Source of the DNA: Heterostelium multicystogenum
Taxonomy: Eukaryota; Evosea; Eumycetozoa; Acytosteliales; Acytosteliaceae
Assembly: GCA_003667245.1 (NCBI GenBank)
Contig: RCNN01000544.1
Coordinates: 1-26,837, forward strand
Reading direction: 5' to 3'
DNA: 26,837 nucleotides
This document shows positions 21,601-26,837 of this stretch, one piece after another. A program made the position numbers and the translations under genes. Numbering within the stretch: position 1 is the stretch's first letter; each line of letters begins with the position of its first letter. The notes beneath the pieces are model-generated. The model saw nothing but the letters and a program-made list of their open reading frames with translations, did no database searches and was not told the DNA's origin.

Positions 21601-22271
21601 CAATAATCTTGATCGAAAGAAATTCTATTTGGAATTCAGGTGTTGATATTGCAATTTCAAAGACACTCAGTGCAAAGGACAAGGTGTTTTCCAGAGATAT
21701 CCATAATGATCGATTGTAATATATTCATTCCACCTTTTTTGAGAAATTTCTCATAAAATTTGTATTCTAAATGATATTATTAATATTAGATCGTTTAATT
21801 CCCATATACAATATAAATATTAACTAATACAAATATGTGTGTTTTATTATTAAACTTACTAAAAGATGAGATTTCAAACCCAACAGTCCTTTCTTTAATG
21901 TGTTTTCACTATTTAAATACTCTAATATTGAATCGACATGGTGAACGGGTGCTAAATTCAATTCAAATACAGAATTATCCTGAATGGTATAACATTGAAT
22001 CTGGATCATTTAATATCTATTGAATGACGATCAATGAATAGTATATATATTAGTGCTTGTTCTTTTAATTTAAATTTATATTTATATTATCAAAATTTAC
22101 AATATCTGATAAAAATATATTATGTTCTCTGAAAAACAATGCATATTTATCTGGATTATCATCAACTTTAAATAATTGGCACAATACATCTGTTTGAGTG
22201 CTGAGTCTCACACCTCTCAATAGAAAATACTCTGTACTTTCATTATTCCATTTAACTATTATTCTATTCAT
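18659..22271 (-). CDS. elmoD: ELMO domain and ankyrin repeat protein (ElmoD-like)
   Basis: ELMO/CED-12 proteins partner with Dock-type GEFs to activate Rac and control actin during phagocytosis and chemotaxis. Reading from ATG 22271: an ELMO N-terminal domain (MNRIIVKWNNESTEYFLLRG, DNPDKYALFF), then armadillo-like ELMO repeats (SENTLKKGLLGLKSHL, FYEKFLKKGGMNILQSII, LINNMIAYSE). The core ELMO domain lies at about 20950-20280: DPSHERLLQRLW, RWKSIGFQGKDPSTDFRGMG, LLYLATYHLDS, and MDFERVKTVL. Then a Ser-rich linker and ankyrin repeats at about 20000-19350 (GFDGNTPLHSSISSHSLESV, QGMTPINLACTTSTVQIIDL, DTPLHLAVSKECEDNVRILL, REIIELLIKYGADI). The C-terminus is Pro/Ser-rich with a short coiled coil (KKKMSETILLLDQL), TGA/stop at 18659. 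Introns: 22017-22100, 21767-21859, 21361-21529, 21121-21216, 20952-21064, 20488-20577, 20197-20268, 19443-19532. Several frame shifts. Dictyostelium is known to have an ankyrin-ELMO protein, ElmoD, to which this corresponds best. Confidence 0.85.
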
Positions 22272-22420
22272 TATAAATTATTATTATTATTATTGTAATG
22301 TTATTTCTATTATAATTATTATTATCTTATTATTATTCTCTTATTATTTAATACAAATATTATGATTATGTTCTAAATACTATTATTTGATATAAATCTA
22401 TGCTTGATAATAATGATAAA

Positions 22421-22449
22421 TAATAAATAAATAATAATAATAATAATAA
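22421..22449. repeat. (AAT)n microsatellite
   Basis: Tandem AATA/AAT units within the ELMO upstream region; one of several AT-rich trinucleotide tracts in this interval (another at 22270-22300). Confidence 0.7.
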
Positions 22450-23500
22450 ATATAATTCTGGAAATTAAAATAAAATAGTTTGATGGCAGCTATTGAAGTT
22501 ATTGATAGAAGATAATTATTATTATGATGATGAAGATGGTGATTATGATCCTATTGTTATTACTATTATATATAAAATTGATAAACTATTTTATATATAT
22601 TATTATTATTCTCCAATTCTATTTATTTATATATATTATTTTATTATTATGTAGTTAATAAAAAAGGTGGATTATAATGAAGAAGACTGGATTTTTTTCT
22701 TTTTGATTTGGAATTGGATAGAGGATAGTGGAGAGGGAATCGTAAAATTGTTTCGTTATTGAAGATTAATTATTATTTGTTATTATTGCTGTGTATGTAT
22801 ATATTGGTGGTGGTGTTCTCTGCTTGGTCTCCTTGTAAATCCGTATGCCTATTATACTATGTTATACTATCAATTTAATAATATTATTAATAATAATAAT
22901 TATTTTATTATTATTATTATTGTTGATGCTTTTTTATATATATTTAATTGATTTGTTTATTTTGTGATCTGATTTTGTTATTATTACTGAATGATAGCAA
23001 CTCGTTGATATTATTATTGGATGATTTGATTTCAATTGATGGATTGTTAATGAATGATTGTTAACTTGTTTTGTATTGTTTTATTGTTGGGTTAAAATAC
23101 ACTAACATATAAATATTATAATATTGGTAGATGGTATTATTATTATTATTATTTACTTTATTAAAAAAGGAATCCAAAACAACAACAACAACAACAAATT
23201 TCAAATTCAAATTATCAATGATCATACATATCATATTTTTAACATCAACCATCAACAACAATAAAAATACTAATAACAACAACAACAACCTATTTATAAA
23301 TATAATATTTATATATCTCTTTAATTGATTATATTTATTATTATAGTAGGAGCAAAAGTGGAGAAGTGTGGAGAAAACAAAGAAGGAAGGAAGGGAGGAA
23401 TCAGGAAAGAAATGGGTTGAGTAAAACAAAGGAATAACCAAACAAGGTGATAGATAGAATATTATAATGAAAAAACAAAACCAATAATACAACAACAACA

Positions 23501-23530
23501 ATAGATAGATAGATAGTTAGATAGATAGAA
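23501..23530. repeat. (GATA)n microsatellite, first tract
   Basis: Seven GATA-type units, one interrupted (GTTA). A second tract at 23573-23589 follows about 43 bp later on the same strand. Confidence 0.75.
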
Positions 23531-23572
23531 TGACTACTGAGTGATAGGTTAATGGTCCAAACGGTCAGATAA

Positions 23573-23589
23573 ATAGATAGATAGATAGG
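23573..23589. repeat. (GATA)n microsatellite, second tract
   Basis: Four GATA units. Same repeat and orientation as the tract just upstream, suggesting one decayed array. Confidence 0.7.
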
Positions 23590-23726
23590 AGAGTGAAAGG
23601 GGAGGAATAACAACAAAACAATACTAAACTAAACTAAGATGCTGAGAAAAACAAAAGGGAGATAAGAAACAATTTAAATTACAGGTATTTGCTATAATAT
23701 TTAAATTAGTTTATTAAATTGTTATC

Positions 23727-23758
23727 GTTGTTGTTGTTGGTGTTGTTGGTGTTGTTGT
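23727..23758. repeat. (GTT)n with GGT interruptions
   Basis: GTTGTTGTTGTTGGTGTTG-type trinucleotide repeat, the reverse complement of CAA/CAC. It resembles dictyostelid poly-Gln/Asn coding repeats, but no open gene surrounds it. Confidence 0.6.
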
Positions 23759-24674
23759 AGTTGCTGTTGCACTCACTTAGTCACTCAGAGATAAACCTAT
23801 TTTTACTAACATTACTCACAAATAACATCATGATAAACAACATCATCAGACTAAAACACATCACATTAAACACCACCACTTCAATCACTACTAATATGTT
23901 ATAATAAACACAACACTACAACAATAGAATACTTTGAAAACTAACACATCAATATCAAAACCCAAAGAAGATAAAAAACTATACTAAACATTAATATAAT
24001 ATAAGTAACAAACCACACTGATTCTGTGTGACACACAACACAAGTACCAATCAATCAATCAAACAAAATCACACACACACACTAGAGGGAATGCATCCGA
24101 CAACCACACCACCACCACTTCCAATACCAAATACCACCCACCCACATTCAGATATATAATACTTTAAGTTTAGTTTTTTGACTACGTTTGTGTTTGTTTG
24201 GTTGATTGGTAATGTTAATATTATTATTACTATTATAATTTGTGACTACTCTTATGATTTATTATTTCATGAATTTCAATATAAACAAATCAAAGCATAA
24301 CAAAGCAATACAATCAATCACATGATTGAACTAACAGATTGAAAAATAGATATTAAAATAATCTTATCAATACGTGAACTGGTGATCCACTCTGAGGTCA
24401 AGCTTCCTTTATAAAACTAAAACATACAAATCAAACATATATTGAACTTAAATAGATTTCTATTTCTAATTGTTAATATATATAACAGTCATTGTGGAAT
24501 AATAAGTTTAATTGATGGAATAACCAAAACCTGGAATACTGTTAAAAGAATATCTCTAAATATCTAAACTAAATATAGTTTATCTAGAAACACCAGTGTG
24601 TGTGTATACAAAATACATTTTTAAAAATAAGTAAGAAAAGAAACCCTTCTGGTTAATATATATGAATTCATGTA

Positions 24675-24735
24675 GGTACTGGGAAAAGTAACAGTACTCG
24701 ACGAGCTTTGATTAATCGGGTTGGGGCAAAGCTCG
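24675..24735. other. Two adjacent hairpin-forming inverted repeats
   Basis: Hairpin 1: GTACTG (24676-24681) with CAGTAC (24692-24697), extendable by one G-U pair, 10-nt loop. Hairpin 2: CGAGCTTTG (24702-24710) with CAAAGCTCG (24727-24735), perfect 9 bp, 16-nt loop. Only four bases separate them. The stems are much richer in G+C than their surroundings, and a T6 run lies about 95 bp further on (24830-24835). Possible structured non-coding RNA; no known RNA family recognised on either strand. Confidence 0.4.
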
Positions 24736-24876
24736 ATTTGTGGTTTAGATGATGGTCAATGTCCCTTCAATAGCGTGTTTTATCTCATCAACTACTGGAT
24801 CAACACAGAATTGTTAAAAAAGACATCAGTTTTTTGGATCTTGAGATCTCACTCAACCTAAATTAATAATAGATAG

Positions 24877-25068
24877 ATGAGATGTAAAAAAAAAACAAAA
24901 AAAAAACATCCAAATCATGCATGGATTATCAAAGGTCTTAAATTCTCAAAGGAGATTTTAGATAGGATAAACCAAAGCAAGACCAAAGTTGATAAAAAAC
25001 AAAGTTTTGCCACTGATTTTTGGAACCAATATCATCGACCATTCCCTTTTAAGATACAAGAAGTTTAA
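24877..25068 (+). other. Isolated 63-codon open frame, unrecognised
   Basis: Encodes a basic start (two A-runs translated as Lys) followed by protein-like sequence with several Trp, His and Phe: HAWIIKGLKFSKEILDRI, then FATDFWNQYHRPFPFKI, and a stop followed by an A run. The Trp-x-x-x-x-Leu-Lys pattern faintly recalls the start of LINE-type reverse transcriptase domains, but nothing else of such an element is visible. No neighbours in frame and no clear splice sites. It could be a decayed retroelement scrap, a small gene, or chance. Confidence 0.2.
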
Positions 25069-26482
25069 GAAAAAAAAAAAGTTTACTTTTGGAAGAATTG
25101 TTAAAAAGTTTGTAAGCTAAATTTCTCACATGTTAAAGAAGATCATATTTTTGTCACAAACTACTTTATTCTGTTGTTGGCAGCAAAATTAATAAATGCA
25201 AAAAATCATGCTTTGTGTAGTTGTTTTTAGTAAAGGAAACATACAAGAAACCCTGCGTGAGTGGAGTGTATAAGGGCTGGTGTGGTGTGTGTGTGCAAAA
25301 GTGAAAAAAAAAAGGGGGAACCCACATTTTTGAAAGTTTTCAGAGTCATTCATACAACCAACCAAAAGGCTTTAAATCAAAAACAACTTTAGAAATGTGT
25401 GTGTGGTGTTTGTTGAATTCATAGAACTTTAGGGTGTACAGTGTTTAAACAACCACACAATTTTAACTGATGTTTTAACACACAATCTTTGAATTGTCCA
25501 ATAAAACTCAGATAAAAACCTAGATCCTAAATAAATAAATTTAATTATTTATTCAGCTAACTAATATTGTTTCTTATTGTTTTTGAAGCGACTCTCTGTT
25601 TTAAAATATATAATAATAATAATAATAATTATTTATAACCACCACCACATTACCACAAATCCGTTGTTTTTAAAGTGCAAGTGTTTGAAATTTTTAATAT
25701 ATATATATATAACTACTTACTTGCCAAAACTAAAAAAAGCAGTAATTCAAAAATAGTTATAAATACAAATATAATAATAATAATATAACAATAGTAATAA
25801 TAATAATAACCAAATTCAATTCCAAATCCAATCAAACTCTAAATTAATTTATCTAAATCAATATTAATTACATCTTAGTGTTCTAGTATTGAATTAAAAT
25901 AACAAAGATAAAAAGTAGTAAACATTATCTTCATCTATTTGTTTATATATGTTCACTCACTCACTCCCTCACTACTTGATAGTTATATAGTTGTTTAAGT
26001 ACTTGTTTTAACATTGTAATAGTATTAAAGTAATATAATAATAATAATAATAATAGTAAATAGTAATTAATCTAGATTTCAAGATTCAAAACACACAGAA
26101 AACAACAACAATTTTGTATAAAAATAATTTCATGATATTATTTTTGACATATATGCCCACACACTTTGACATTACTGTAATAGAATCATTCAGAAAAGGA
26201 AGGAAGCAATTAATGCTATCAAATTTAGTAGAACAAACAACAACAATACTACCACATCATCACCATCACAATATTAATTGATTGATTTGGATTGGATTGA
26301 TGATTAAGTATTTATAAATATAAATCAAATACAGAGAATCAAAGAGATATATATATTTGTTATCAGATATAAGTAGAGATACATGTTTATAATCATTGGA
26401 AATACAATAATAAGAGTTATTATAGTTGGTAATAGTTGTTATATATAGATTCAAACACTACTACTACGACTATTATTTATAG

Positions 26483-26837
26483 TAGACTACCTTATTTGGA
26501 ATATTGCAAGTGGTTTGCCAAATTCAAGAATACAAACAGCAGAAGTAGCAGCAAATATATTTAGATACTTAGATTTATTAGACCATAGTCCTCCTAATGT
26601 CATCAGAGATGACGGAGGATCCCCAGCCTGTTGGCAAGACCGATGCCGGTGATTGCAAAGATTGAACCAAACGTGGCGATCAGTGGCGTGTTGTGGAATG
26701 GGAACAGTTGGAGGAGCTGTACAACATTTATACAAATGTGGGACAGTCACTACTGCTCGAGTTTGAGCGGGAGGTGGTCCGTCCCGAGTGGGTGTTTTAT
26801 TCGGAGAAGAAAGACATTGCCATGTCGATTCGACCAC
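26483..26837 (+). CDS. Unidentified protein, partial at window edge
   Basis: Base composition changes sharply here to about 50% G+C, unlike the intergenic DNA before it. The plus strand reads DYLIWNIASGLPNSRIQTAE then NIFRYLDLLDHSPPN in one frame. A later segment in another frame reads KRGDQWRVVEWEQLEELYNI, followed by GQSLLLEFEREVVRPEWVFY and SEKKDIAMSIRP up to the edge. An in-frame TGA lies at about 26672 between them, so at least one indel or intron is needed. An acceptor AG at 26481-26482 suggests an upstream exon, perhaps starting at ATG 26382 (MFIIIGNT) with a donor near 26429. The EVVRPEWVFY stretch is vaguely like the segment before the lipase domain in DDHD-type phospholipases, but I would not assign it. 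The whole interval is also open on the minus strand, which I consider a shadow. Confidence 0.4.

Larger units (their letters stand above)
22272..26482. promoter_or_regulatory. 4.2 kb divergent intergenic region, microsatellite-rich
   Basis: Lies upstream of the ELMO gene (-) and the right-edge gene (+). It is mainly AT-rich with AAT/ATT, GATA, CAA/GTT and CA repeats. One purine-rich block runs 23340-23640, a C/A-rich block 24000-24150 and a G/T-rich block 25250-25310. A less AT-rich island with two hairpins lies at 24675-24735, and a lone 63-codon open frame at 24877-25068. No tRNA, snRNA or transposon recognised. Open frames such as the minus-strand one at 23061-23501 are translations of simple repeats. 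Confidence 0.4.

Noticed and set aside
23061..23501. 146-codon minus-strand open frame
   Set aside because: It is a translation of ATT/GTT/TAT simple repeats (poly-Leu, Val, Asn runs) with no conserved feature.
23501..23589. CRISPR-like regularly spaced repeats
   Set aside because: These are GATA microsatellites with 4-bp units, in a eukaryotic genome.
26487..26837. 116-codon minus-strand open frame reaching the window edge
   Set aside because: Pro/Cys/His/Thr-rich product typical of antisense to a coding strand. The plus strand has acidic, Trp-containing, protein-like sequence. Not fully excluded.
1..26837. tRNA, snRNA, dictyostelid class I RNA genes or rRNA
   Set aside because: By eye I found no T-arm consensus (GGTTCRANYCC) in a cloverleaf setting and no CCTTACAGCAA class I motif with a flanking stem. 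AACCCACA-like strings near 5871 and 25320 resemble the DUSE promoter element, but no matching RNA follows.

Overview
This is a eukaryotic, strongly AT-rich window. Short introns (about 55-170 bp, GTAAGT/GTATGT...AG), A/T homopolymers, CAA/AAT/GATA repeats, Asn/Ser/Gln runs and the gene families all point to a social amoeba (dictyostelid). The genus cannot be fixed from sequence alone. Almost every gene I recognise is interrupted by 1-2 bp frame changes while flanking protein similarity and splice sites stay intact. I read this mainly as draft-assembly indels, not gene death, so each CDS below is a gene span and not one clean reading frame.

Layout, left to right. 1-317 (+): 3' end of a TMEM14-family membrane protein. 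About 332-1474 (+): possible OB-fold/zinc-ribbon protein (RPA1/SHLD2-like, tentative). It runs almost directly into 1478-2817 (+), a basic protein with a C-terminal chromodomain; the two may be one gene. 5033-2841 (-): anaphase-promoting complex subunit 8 (CDC23), convergent with the chromodomain gene with only 23 bp between stops. 5034-7208: AT-rich divergent promoter region. 7209-9317 (+): armadillo-like plus BTB/POZ-BACK protein. 9745-11424 (+): SPT2 histone-chaperone homologue. 12633-14014 (+): PLP-dependent L-serine dehydratase. 14318-16227 and 16584-18516 (+): tandem pair of phospholipase B-like lysosomal hydrolases. 22271-18659 (-): ELMO-domain plus ankyrin-repeat protein (ElmoD-like), convergent with the second PLB gene. 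22272-26482: long microsatellite-rich intergenic region with one structured, less AT-rich island. 26483-26837 (+): start or interior of an unidentified gene cut by the window edge.

The genes do not form an operon or pathway. They are ordinary nuclear genes for cell cycle, chromatin, metabolism, lysosomal digestion and Rac/cytoskeletal signalling. I see no rRNA, tRNA, CRISPR, intact transposon or viral element. The most useful leads are the possible OB/zinc-ribbon-chromodomain fusion, the tandem-hairpin island at 24675-24735, and the unassigned coding-like fragments near 16400, 24900 and 26500.
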